Of a DNA stretch of 6,068 nucleotides, positions 1 through 6,038 are shown piece by piece; the stretch's first letter is position 1; each line of letters opens with the position of its first letter. The DNA is from Actinomycetota bacterium. Its GTDB lineage: Bacteria > Actinomycetota > Acidimicrobiia > Acidimicrobiales > Palsa-688. The notes below the pieces were generated by a model. It was not told where the DNA came from. It saw only the letters and a program-made list of their open reading frames with translations, and did no database searches. The position numbers and the translations under genes are program-made. The stretch lies in contig JAMDDF010000088.1 of the NCBI GenBank assembly GCA_023489205.1, forward strand, positions 1 through 6,068. The letters run 5' to 3'.

Positions 1-235
1 CCAGGTGCTCGAAAAGGTCATCGGCCAGGCCCCCTCCCCCACCCCAAGGCCAGCCAGCAAGGCTTCTCGGCCGAGGCCGTAGGGCTCCCCACGGGGGCCA
101 GATGTTGTTCATCGAGGCCAGGTTTGCAAGCCTTGGGTGATTATTCACACGGTGGCACAGCACGTTCCCCGTGCCTCCGACAGGGCCTACCGACAACACT
201 GGTCCGAGCGGCTCGTCACGGGCGCAGTGTGGTGG
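1..235. other. Left flank without a supportable gene
   Basis: I can defend no gene here. A short + strand frame is open from base 2 to a TAG at 80-82 and could be the last 26 codons of an upstream gene, but its proline-rich end gives nothing to recognise. A - strand frame starting with ATG at 112-110 runs off the left edge after 37 codons and has no ribosome binding site. The C-rich tract at 30-45 makes the opposite strand strongly G-rich. A perfect 10-bp palindrome, CTCGGCCGAG, lies at 66-75. The promoter of the downstream RHH gene probably lies in the right part of this stretch, but I could not pick a convincing -35/-10 pair. Confidence 0.4.
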
Positions 236-251
236 TGTTACACTGTTACAA
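236..251 (+). promoter_or_regulatory. Tandem TGTTACA repeats, candidate operator of the RHH gene
   Basis: Two copies of TGTTACA (236-242 and 244-250) are set at an 8-base period. Each is a dyad about its central base (TGT-T-ACA), and the first extends to GTGT-T-ACAC (235-243). They sit directly against the ribosome binding site of the RHH gene. RHH proteins are known to bind tandem short half-sites cooperatively and to repress their own operons, so this is a plausible autoregulatory operator. The included TACACT (239-244) could also serve as a -10 element, but I see no good -35. The repeat is observed; the operator role is inferred. Confidence 0.5.
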
Positions 252-256
252 GGAGG
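252..256 (+). promoter_or_regulatory. Strong ribosome binding site fixing the RHH start
   Basis: GGAGG, within AAGGAGGAG (250-258), lies nine bases before ATG 266. This is a near-ideal Shine-Dalgarno sequence and spacing. It decides between ATG 266 and the in-frame GTG at 137, which has no such site and would add 43 residues of low protein-like quality. Confidence 0.8.
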
Positions 257-265
257 AGAGCTCGA

Positions 266-532
266 ATGCAGACCACACCGACCCGGGTCCCAGAGGCTGT
301 CCATCGCGAGGTCCAAGCAGCGGCCCGCCTGCTCGGCTGCAATGCCTCTGAGCTGCTCGAACGAGCTTGGGACAGCTTCCGCCAGAGTGCCGAGTTCGGC
401 GAAGAGCTCGCTCGCGCCCAAAAGGCGTTCGCGACAGGGGACCTCGGCTCTGTCGCTTCCATGCTCCAAGGCCAAGCCACACAACGTGCCCGTCAGCGAG
501 CCGGGGCCGTCAAGGCCCTCAGGCGAGGCTGA
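266..532 (+). CDS. Small ribbon-helix-helix type DNA-binding protein, putative antitoxin or autoregulator (88 aa)
   Basis: The predicted fold is ribbon-helix-helix (Arc/MetJ/ParD-like). Residues 2-9 (QTTPTRVP) fit the DNA-contacting beta strand. Residues 10-23 form an amphipathic first helix ending in LLG, and after a CNAS turn residues 28-41 (SELLERAWDSFRQS) form the second helix. The remainder is helical and ends in a very basic tail rich in Arg, which could bind DNA or a partner protein. The length suits an antitoxin or small repressor. ATG 266 is chosen for its excellent ribosome binding site. Tandem TGTTACA repeats immediately upstream suggest autoregulation. The next gene starts 24 bases after the stop in the same frame, so the two are probably cotranscribed. 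The fold is read from sequence pattern only; the antitoxin role is inferred from size and arrangement. A stand-alone transcriptional regulator is the main alternative. Confidence 0.72.
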   Translation: MQTTPTRVPEAVHREVQAAARLLGCNASELLERAWDSFRQSAEFGEELARAQKAFATGDLGSVASMLQGQATQRARQRAGAVKALRRG

Positions 533-537
533 ACTTC

Positions 538-555
538 GCCCGGCTACGGTCGGGC
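538..555 (+). promoter_or_regulatory. Intercistronic RNA hairpin with UACG tetraloop
   Basis: GCCCGGC (538-544) pairs with GTCGGGC (549-555) over seven base pairs, including one G-U wobble, around the loop TACG (545-548). C-UACG-G belongs to the UNCG class of exceptionally stable RNA tetraloops. The hairpin begins five bases after the RHH stop codon and ends one base before the GTG start of the next gene. No T-run follows, so it is not a standard intrinsic terminator. It would hide the initiation region of the downstream gene. A ribosome finishing the RHH gene would reach into it, which suggests translational coupling or damping of the second gene. The pairing is directly seen; the role is inferred. 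Confidence 0.55.
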
Positions 556-556
556 A

Positions 557-1297
557 GTGCAGCTGCGCCTGACCAGGAGAGCGCTGGCTGACCTCGGCCT
601 CGACCCGGGGGAGTACTCGCGCCGAGATGCTCGCGACTACGTCAGTGCCCACCCCGTCGTAAGGGCGTTCGTCGAGCGGAGGGCGCAGGGCCCTCGCGGC
701 CAGGAGACCACTCGCTTACCGGTCACGGCTGCCACCGTCTACAACCTGCATGCTGGGCGTTCCCGTGGGCTGACCTGGCACGACGAGGAAGCGGGCGTTG
801 TCTGGCTGCTAGGTGCGGGCCTACATGAAAGTGGTAGCGCCGCCGACGCGTACGCCGTCTTGAAAGAGCGTGACCGTGCCGGCTCGCTGATGCCGGACGA
901 GGCAGACTACGTCGACCTCGAGATGACGGCGGACGAGACAGCCGACTTCGTCCGGCAAGTCGCCCTACAAGCCCCCCAGCTCGTTGACGAAGCCCGCCGC
1001 AGCCCGGCCACCGAAGTGCGCGGCCTCATCGCCGGCAGGCTGGAAGTAGGCGTCCAGGTGGAGCGAGCCGACGACCCAGCGACAGGGGACTTCCTGGAAG
1101 AAGTCTGGGTCGGTTTCCGTATGCCCCCACAAGCCGGCCCCACCGAACTGCCCTCGCAACCCGAGTGGATCCTGGCCGTGCTGGCGGCGATGGTACCTGT
1201 CCCGGTCTCGTTTAGCGACCTGGACTTTGGGGGCACCTTCCCGCGACATGGCGGCACAGCCCCGAACGAGATCGTCGTCTGTTGGCGGTCGCAATAG
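557..1297 (+). CDS. Uncharacterised 246-aa protein, possible toxin partner of the RHH protein
   Basis: I do not recognise this family with certainty. The protein appears soluble, with no signal peptide or membrane segment. A central block at about residues 68-115 has strand-turn-strand character (RGLTWHDEEAGVVWLL), followed by a helix (DAYAVLKERDRAG) and an LMPDEADY segment. This vaguely recalls the compact core of RelE/HigB-type toxins, but 246 aa is over twice their usual length. A C-terminal half from about residue 116 looks like a separate alpha/beta region ending in FGGTFPRHGGTAPNEIVVCW. GTG 557 is the first start after the RHH stop. It lacks a clear ribosome binding site and abuts the UACG hairpin, so translation is probably coupled to the upstream gene. 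An AGGAG at 575-579 precedes only a CTG. A leucine TTA codon occurs at 716-718. The coding call is firm because the frame is long and fits the composition; the toxin role is a weak inference from gene order. Confidence 0.75.
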   Translation: MQLRLTRRALADLGLDPGEYSRRDARDYVSAHPVVRAFVERRAQGPRGQETTRLPVTAATVYNLHAGRSRGLTWHDEEAGVVWLLGAGLHESGSAADAYAVLKERDRAGSLMPDEADYVDLEMTADETADFVRQVALQAPQLVDEARRSPATEVRGLIAGRLEVGVQVERADDPATGDFLEEVWVGFRMPPQAGPTELPSQPEWILAVLAAMVPVPVSFSDLDFGGTFPRHGGTAPNEIVVCWRSQ

Positions 1298-1338
1298 CTG
1301 CGGGCCCAGTGCACGAGGGGGACGCCTCACCTAAAGGG

Positions 1339-1348
1339 AGGACGTCCT
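1339..1348. promoter_or_regulatory. Palindrome AGGACGTCCT in the spacer before the helicase gene
   Basis: This is a perfect 10-bp inverted repeat between the 246-aa gene and the helicase gene. Flanking GGG (1336-1338) and CCC (1350-1352) extend the symmetry if G1349 is bulged out. It could be a protein-binding site or a weak RNA stem. No T-run follows, so it is not an obvious terminator. A palindrome of this length can arise by chance in GC-rich DNA. Confidence 0.2.
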
Positions 1349-1358
1349 GCCCGCGGGC

Positions 1359-1364
1359 TACCAT
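1359..1364 (+). promoter_or_regulatory. Possible -10 element (TACCAT) for the helicase gene
   Basis: TACCAT fits the TANNNT pattern of actinobacterial housekeeping promoters and lies 44 bases before ATG 1409. That would leave a leader of roughly 35-40 bases. No convincing -35 hexamer is visible 16-18 bases upstream, so the call is tentative. A promoter in this 111-base spacer would let the helicase gene be expressed separately from the RHH pair. Confidence 0.2.
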
Positions 1365-1365
1365 G

Positions 1366-1386
1366 CTGGGAACGCGAGCCTCCCAG
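1366..1386 (+). promoter_or_regulatory. Small stem-loop in the helicase gene leader
   Basis: CTGGGA (1366-1371) and TCCCAG (1381-1386) form a perfect six-base-pair stem around a nine-base loop. It ends 22 bases before ATG 1409, just upstream of the weak ribosome binding site GAGG (1395-1398). It may be a leader structure that affects translation. Nothing else supports a function. Confidence 0.22.
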
Positions 1387-1408
1387 GGGACAACGAGGCG
1401 CCAGCACG

Positions 1409-1876
1409 ATGGCTGACGCCAACAGGGCGGTGCCAACCGGACCACGAGAGCTCCACGAACAAGCGCGGGAGCGGTCGCTGCGCTTCCTCGATTTCTTGCA
1501 AGCTTCTTTTTCCGCCCGCTTCCCCCCGGTCCGGGTGCTACGGGCCTACGGGGACATCGCCATTGGGGACCAAGACGTACCCGAGGTGGCCGAGGTGACG
1601 CTCTCCCCGGGCGGGGACGTCTGGCTGAGCTGTGAGCTCAGGGAGCTTCCACCCACCCCGAAGTTGCCGCCAGAGCTGTCACCGTGGGTGCAAGGGCCCA
1701 TCAGCGCGCTCTCGCCACCACGCCCAACGCACCCCGACCCGACGGCCCGAGCGCTCCTCGAGCTCGCCTCCTCCCTGCCCAACATTGACGGGCAGGCGGC
1801 CGACATCGGCACTTTGGACGAAGAGCGGCTGAGGGCGCACGGCATCCGGGGGGGTAGGGGCAGGCGAAGCGGCTGA
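1409..1876 (+). CDS. N-terminal part of a frameshifted SF1 helicase-nuclease (155-aa open frame)
   Basis: Taken alone this is a 155-aa protein, but it reads as the front end of the helicase gene that follows. Residues about 12-40 form an amphipathic helix (RSLRFLDFLQASF). Residues about 45-100 contain alternating strands, with DVWLSCELRELPP leading into a Pro-rich LPPELSPWV stretch, then a helical region (ARALLELASS). As I recall, similar segments (vWL...pp.P..L..Wl) begin large actinobacterial helicases of this class, but I could not check this by search. ATG 1409 has a modest GAGG ten bases upstream. The last eight residues (GGRGRRSG) are out-of-frame Gly/Arg-rich sequence following a seven-G run at 1848-1854. 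Dropping one G continues the protein directly into the next frame, giving one product of about 1542 aa. If the split is real, this fragment may be a separate small protein with no known function. Confidence 0.7.
   Translation: MADANRAVPTGPRELHEQARERSLRFLDFLQASFSARFPPVRVLRAYGDIAIGDQDVPEVAEVTLSPGGDVWLSCELRELPPTPKLPPELSPWVQGPISALSPPRPTHPDPTARALLELASSLPNIDGQAADIGTLDEERLRAHGIRGGRGRRSG
1848..1854 (+). other. Seven-G homopolymer, probable frameshift site
   Basis: The upstream frame (from ATG 1409) enters this run and stops at TGA 1874-1876. The helicase frame is open only after a TGA at 1830-1832, so the shift must lie between 1833 and 1873, and the G7 tract falls inside that interval. With six Gs the frames join as ...HGIRGVGAGEAAEGARQ..., with no stop. 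It is the longest homopolymer I noticed in the window. G runs are hot spots for sequencing indels and for slipped-strand mutation. Confidence 0.8.
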
Positions 1877-1934
1877 GGGCGCAAGGCAAGCTCAGGCCCA
1901 ACTGGACCTTGCCCGCGAACAACTGGGCACCTGG

Positions 1935-4900
1935 GTGAGCACAGTTTGGGGACCATGGTCAGCGCGCTGGCACCAGGTCGACAAAGGCCGTTCCTTTTAC
2001 AAGCGTCTGTTCGACCTTCGTTCTCGCCTCGAGCGAGAGCGGGAGATGACCGAGTGCCTGTGGGGCTTCGGCCGCTTGCGTTGGGCTCCTGGGCAAGAGG
2101 ACGAGGGCACGACAGAGGTAGACCACCCGTTGCTCACCGTGCCCATCGAGGTCTCCTTGGACCAGCGGACCGGCCGGATCACCCTGGGCCCGGCGGGCGC
2201 CCCCCAAGTGGAGAACGGTTGGAGCATCGGGCTAGAACTGGCCGACAGGGCGGGGTTCAACGAACAACGCCTGTCCGCTGAGCAACTGGAAGTAGACCCC
2301 TGGGGGCCATCGGCAACGGAGCTCATGGTGTCACTCCTGCGCCAAGTAGACATCGACGGTACCCACACCTTGGACGACAAGAGCGGCCACGACCTGTCCC
2401 ACGCCCATCTAGCGACCGGGCGGTGGGTTGTCTTCGTCAGGCGCCGCCAACCCAACCTCATAGGCTTCATAGAAGACCAGCGCCAACTTTACAAAGGCAC
2501 AGAGGCCATTGTCCCCCCGGCCTTTGCGGCACTTGTCATCGACGAACCGTCAAAACTGGGCTCGTCGGCCGTCGCGGCGTTGGGCACTGACGACTTGGGG
2601 ATGCCGCCACCACCTACGCCAGAGATGGCCCAAAGGATCCTCCTACCCCTACCCACCAACGACGAGCAGATGAGAATAGTTGAACTGGCTCGCACCATGG
2701 CCGGGGTAACAGCACAAGGCCCTCCAGGGACGGGCAAGAGCCACACGATCGCAAACCTCATATCCCACTACGTGGCTCATGGGCAACGAGTGCTTGTCAC
2801 CGCCGAAAAGGAACAGGCCCTCAAAGTGCTTATCGACAAGGTGCCAGAGGACATCCGCCAACTGTGCGTCCCTGTCCTCGGTGCCGACCACGCGGCGCGA
2901 GCCCGGCTTTTGGCGACCGTGGTCGCTATCGCAGATGCCGCTCATCGAGCACCAGAGCTGGCCACCATCGCCCGGCTGGAGAGGGAGCTCGACGACCTAG
3001 GAGCACGGTTCGCGGCAACGACAAACACCCTTAAACAGCGACGCGCCGCCGAAACGGGGACGGCCCCCAACGCTCCTGCGACTTACAGCCCCGCAGACTG
3101 GACACCGTCCAAGGCGGCCGCCTGGGTGTCATCAAACGCCGCGCTTGCCGGCATCCCCGACAGCCTGGGCACGCACCAGGCCATGCCCATATCAGGCCGA
3201 GAACTGGAGGAGCTGTACTCGCTCTGCCAGTCCATCTCCCGAGAGGATGCTGACGAGGCTCTCAGGTACCTGCCAGATCCGGCAACGCTCCCAAGCGGGT
3301 CCATGTTGGCGACCCTCGACATGGAGCTCTCTCAGTTACGCCAGGCCCTAGGCGACATCGAGGCGGACGTTGCGAGCTGGGACGATGTCGACCGAGCGGG
3401 CAGCCAAGCCCTGGGGGACCTCGCCAACGACTTGCGGCAATGGGCCGATTGGCTCGCCAGGCACCAGGGCACGTGGGTCGCTGCGGTCCTCTCCGACGCC
3501 GGGGACCCTCAGCTGGCATCCATATGGCAGGACTTCTGCCGAGGGGCTTCGGAAGAGCGCGAATCCGTCCTTGCCAATACCCGCGCCCTTGCAGCGGACA
3601 CGGTTGAAATAGCCGTGGCGGGTAACGACGATGTACCTGGGCCGGAGCTGGTGGAGGCCCTCACAGATGCTCGCCAGAGGCTCGCATCGGGCAAGGGTGT
3701 AGGCGCTTTCCAGCGTGGGGCCCGCAGAGCGCTCGACGCGTGCAAAGTAAACGGCCGTACCCCGGCCAACGACGCCGAAGTCGAGCTCGTGCTCGCCGAG
3801 ATCTCCAGACGGACGCTCAGGCGGAGGTTAGCCACCCGTTGGGACAACCTACGCAGCCGCACGAGCGCGCCCGAGCTCCCAGGTAAGAGGCCGGTCGAGG
3901 CTGAGATCGGTGAACGCGTGGGAACAGTACGAGAAGCCCTTGAATGGCGGTCCAAGACTTGGCCCTCTCTGGCGTCTCGCTTGCGTTCTGCCGGTGTAGC
4001 AGTACCTGGCACTGCGCCGAGCGAGGAGCTTGCCCGGCTGAGCGAGTGCTGCCGCACGCTTGCGCGCCGTGAGCGCATGCTCCAGGTCCAGGGCCAACTG
4101 GAGAGGCTGGCTAGCGAACTGGCACTCGGGCAAGCCTCCCCGGGGTCGTCGCCGTTGTGGCAGCTCCTTTCTAGGTCCTTGCAGGCCTCGGCGTACAACC
4201 GTTGGGACGAGCTGAAGGCCGAGGCGGTGCGCCTTAATGCACTCGCCGCTGGAGCGGGGCGCAGGCGCTCTCTTCTCATGGCGTTGCAGGAGGGCGCACC
4301 GATGTTGGCGGCGGATGTAGCTGCAGGCAACCAACCCGTGCCGGCCACTGACTTCGAACGGGCATGGAGATGGAAGCAAGTTGAGACCTGGCTTCGGCAC
4401 CTGGCCGACGGCCCCGAGCCCTCGGTGCTACAGGCTCAGCTGGAGCGCCTTACCAAGGACATACGGCGGGTGACTACCGACCTCGTCACTGCAAAAGCCT
4501 GGGCGGCGCTAGCGGAGTCGATCGACGACCGGCGGAGGACGGCTCTCAACCGTTTCACCACGGCCAACGCGAGGCTGGGCAAAGGCACCGGGCGTTACGC
4601 CGCGGTGTGGGAAGCCGAAGTACGAGCGGCTATGAACGATGCAAAGGACGCCGTGCCGGTGTGGATCATGCCCATAAATAAGGTGCTCTCCAGCTTCCGG
4701 CCGTCGCCTGAGCCCCCCTTCGACGTGATCATCGTCGACGAGGCCAGTCAGGTCAATATGCTGAGCACTCCGGTACTGGCCCTAGCGGCGCGAGCGATCG
4801 TAGTCGGGGACGACAAACAGACAAGCCCCGAGAACGTGGGCGTCCTGCGCCAGACCTCTCTCGACCTGCTCGACGAACATCTCGGGGCCATCTCTGACCG

Positions 4901-6038
4901 CCGCACACGGTTCAACCCGGACAACAGCCTCTACGACCTTGCTCGCCAACAGTTCCCCCAGGTCGTACAGCTCCGCGAGCATTTCCGGTGCCTGCCTAGG
5001 ATAATCGAGTTTTCGAACCGGAAGTGGTACAACGGGTCGATCATCCCCTTGCGGGACCGGCCGCCGGCACCTGGCTGGCCGCCCCTGGGGTCTGTCTTCG
5101 TCGCCTCCGGGACGCGCCGGCGCAGCGACGACGCCAACCAGGCCGAGGCAGAAGCCGTCGTCGACCTAATAGCCGAACTGGTCGCAGACCCCTCCTACGA
5201 CGGTATGACCTTTGGGGTCGTCACGCTCCTCGGGACGGGACAAGGCCCCTTGGTCAACAACCTCCTCCTGGACCGCCTCGGGCCGGTGGTCATGGAGGAG
5301 AGGAAGTTGCGTGTAGGGGACCCCGCTACGTTCCAAGGAGACGAGCGCGACGTTGTCGTGGTCTCCTTAGTGGCAGCGCATGACCCGGACCGCCGGGGCG
5401 GGGCAATGACCACAGCGGCCAGCGAACGTCGGGTCAACGTGGCGGCATCGAGAGCTTCCAACCAGCTATGGGTGGTCCACTCCGTAGGCCCCGACAGCCT
5501 TCATGTCGATGACCCTCGCCGGGCGCTGCTCGAGCACTGCCTATCAGGGGCAGACGAGGGCGAACTGGCAGCGAACATGGACAAGACGGAGTCCCAGTTC
5601 GAGCGCGACGTACTGTCACACATACTCTCCGCTGGCTATACGAAAGTGCAGACGCAGTACGCCGTCGGCGGTTACCGCATCGACATCGTGGTCGAAGGCC
5701 CAGAGCGCCGGCTCGCCGTTGAGTGCGACGGCGATTACTGGCACGGCCCTGAAGCGTGGGACCGCGACCGGGCTCGTCAGATGGTGCTGGAGCGGGCGGG
5801 ATGGACTTTCGAACGAATACGTGGTTCCGCCTTTTACCATGACCAACGCAAGGCGCTCGAGCCCCTCTGGCATCGTCTGGACGAACTGGGCATACCGAAG
5901 GGGGACTGGGCAGTCACAGCGCGCCCGAGGCCGACCAAGCGCCGCTGGCCCGAAGACTTCCCGGAGCGGTTGGCAAACAGCACGTCACTTTATGAACAGT
6001 GGGGAGCAAGGAGCACCGGGAACGGGAACCAGAATTAG
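1935..6038 (+). CDS. Upf1-like SF1 helicase with C-terminal Vsr/MTES_1575-type nuclease domain
   Basis: This is a predicted ATP-driven nucleic-acid motor fused to a nuclease. Numbering is from GTG 1935; add 175 for the joined protein. An N-terminal accessory region (1-235) precedes NDEQ (242-245) and Walker A GPPGTGKS (262-269). Motif Ia is near 286-294. A long, mostly helical insert with coiled-coil-like stretches runs from about 330 to 900. PVWIMP (908-913) leads into Walker B/motif II DEASQ (935-939). Motif III is GDDKQ (958-962), motif IV REHFR (1014-1018), motif V FQGDERD (1133-1139) and motif VI RRVNVAASRA (1165-1174). These match AAA_11/AAA_12-type SF1 helicases. The C-terminal domain has FERD (Glu1223), YRIDIVV (Asp1250) and VECDGD (Glu1263, Asp1265), then YWHGPEAWDRDRARQ, as in REase_MTES_1575/Vsr-like PD-(D/E)XK nucleases. 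All key residues are intact. The GTG lacks a ribosome binding site and lies inside protein-like sequence, so the true start is probably ATG 1409 through the G7 frameshift. A defence-island role is inferred from the architecture. Confidence 0.92.
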   Translation: MSTVWGPWSARWHQVDKGRSFYKRLFDLRSRLEREREMTECLWGFGRLRWAPGQEDEGTTEVDHPLLTVPIEVSLDQRTGRITLGPAGAPQVENGWSIGLELADRAGFNEQRLSAEQLEVDPWGPSATELMVSLLRQVDIDGTHTLDDKSGHDLSHAHLATGRWVVFVRRRQPNLIGFIEDQRQLYKGTEAIVPPAFAALVIDEPSKLGSSAVAALGTDDLGMPPPPTPEMAQRILLPLPTNDEQMRIVELARTMAGVTAQGPPGTGKSHTIANLISHYVAHGQRVLVTAEKEQALKVLIDKVPEDIRQLCVPVLGADHAARARLLATVVAIADAAHRAPELATIARLERELDDLGARFAATTNTLKQRRAAETGTAPNAPATYSPADWTPSKAAAWVSSNAALAGIPDSLGTHQAMPISGRELEELYSLCQSISREDADEALRYLPDPATLPSGSMLATLDMELSQLRQALGDIEADVASWDDVDRAGSQALGDLANDLRQWADWLARHQGTWVAAVLSDAGDPQLASIWQDFCRGASEERESVLANTRALAADTVEIAVAGNDDVPGPELVEALTDARQRLASGKGVGAFQRGARRALDACKVNGRTPANDAEVELVLAEISRRTLRRRLATRWDNLRSRTSAPELPGKRPVEAEIGERVGTVREALEWRSKTWPSLASRLRSAGVAVPGTAPSEELARLSECCRTLARRERMLQVQGQLERLASELALGQASPGSSPLWQLLSRSLQASAYNRWDELKAEAVRLNALAAGAGRRRSLLMALQEGAPMLAADVAAGNQPVPATDFERAWRWKQVETWLRHLADGPEPSVLQAQLERLTKDIRRVTTDLVTAKAWAALAESIDDRRRTALNRFTTANARLGKGTGRYAAVWEAEVRAAMNDAKDAVPVWIMPINKVLSSFRPSPEPPFDVIIVDEASQVNMLSTPVLALAARAIVVGDDKQTSPENVGVLRQTSLDLLDEHLGAISDRRTRFNPDNSLYDLARQQFPQVVQLREHFRCLPRIIEFSNRKWYNGSIIPLRDRPPAPGWPPLGSVFVASGTRRRSDDANQAEAEAVVDLIAELVADPSYDGMTFGVVTLLGTGQGPLVNNLLLDRLGPVVMEERKLRVGDPATFQGDERDVVVVSLVAAHDPDRRGGAMTTAASERRVNVAASRASNQLWVVHSVGPDSLHVDDPRRALLEHCLSGADEGELAANMDKTESQFERDVLSHILSAGYTKVQTQYAVGGYRIDIVVEGPERRLAVECDGDYWHGPEAWDRDRARQMVLERAGWTFERIRGSAFYHDQRKALEPLWHRLDELGIPKGDWAVTARPRPTKRRWPEDFPERLANSTSLYEQWGARSTGNGNQN

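Noticed and set aside
2..112. Partial genes at the left edge (+ frame ending at TAG 80-82; - frame from ATG 112-110)
   Set aside because: Both are too short and low-complexity to tell from chance, with no ribosome binding site or recognisable motif.
137..265. GTG 137 as the start of the RHH protein, adding 43 residues
   Set aside because: ATG 266 has a near-perfect ribosome binding site and places the RHH beta strand at the N-terminus as usual. The extra residues cover the likely operator and look unstructured.
538..555. Hairpin read as an intrinsic terminator
   Set aside because: No T-run follows the stem; the next bases are AGTGCAGC and include the start codon of the next gene.
907..1330. 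Overlapping - strand open frames opposite the 246-aa gene
   Set aside because: Their Ser/Thr/Arg-rich composition is typical of antisense shadows, and no ribosome binding site supports them.
1935..1937. GTG 1935 as the genuine start of the helicase
   Set aside because: It has no ribosome binding site, and the same frame is clearly protein-like for about 25 codons upstream. It is only the first start codon left after the frameshift.
3509..4348. Long - strand open frame (279 codons) opposite the helicase
   Set aside because: The product is Ser/Arg/Ala-rich with no recognisable pattern, as expected opposite GC-rich coding DNA, and it lies within the strongly supported helicase gene.
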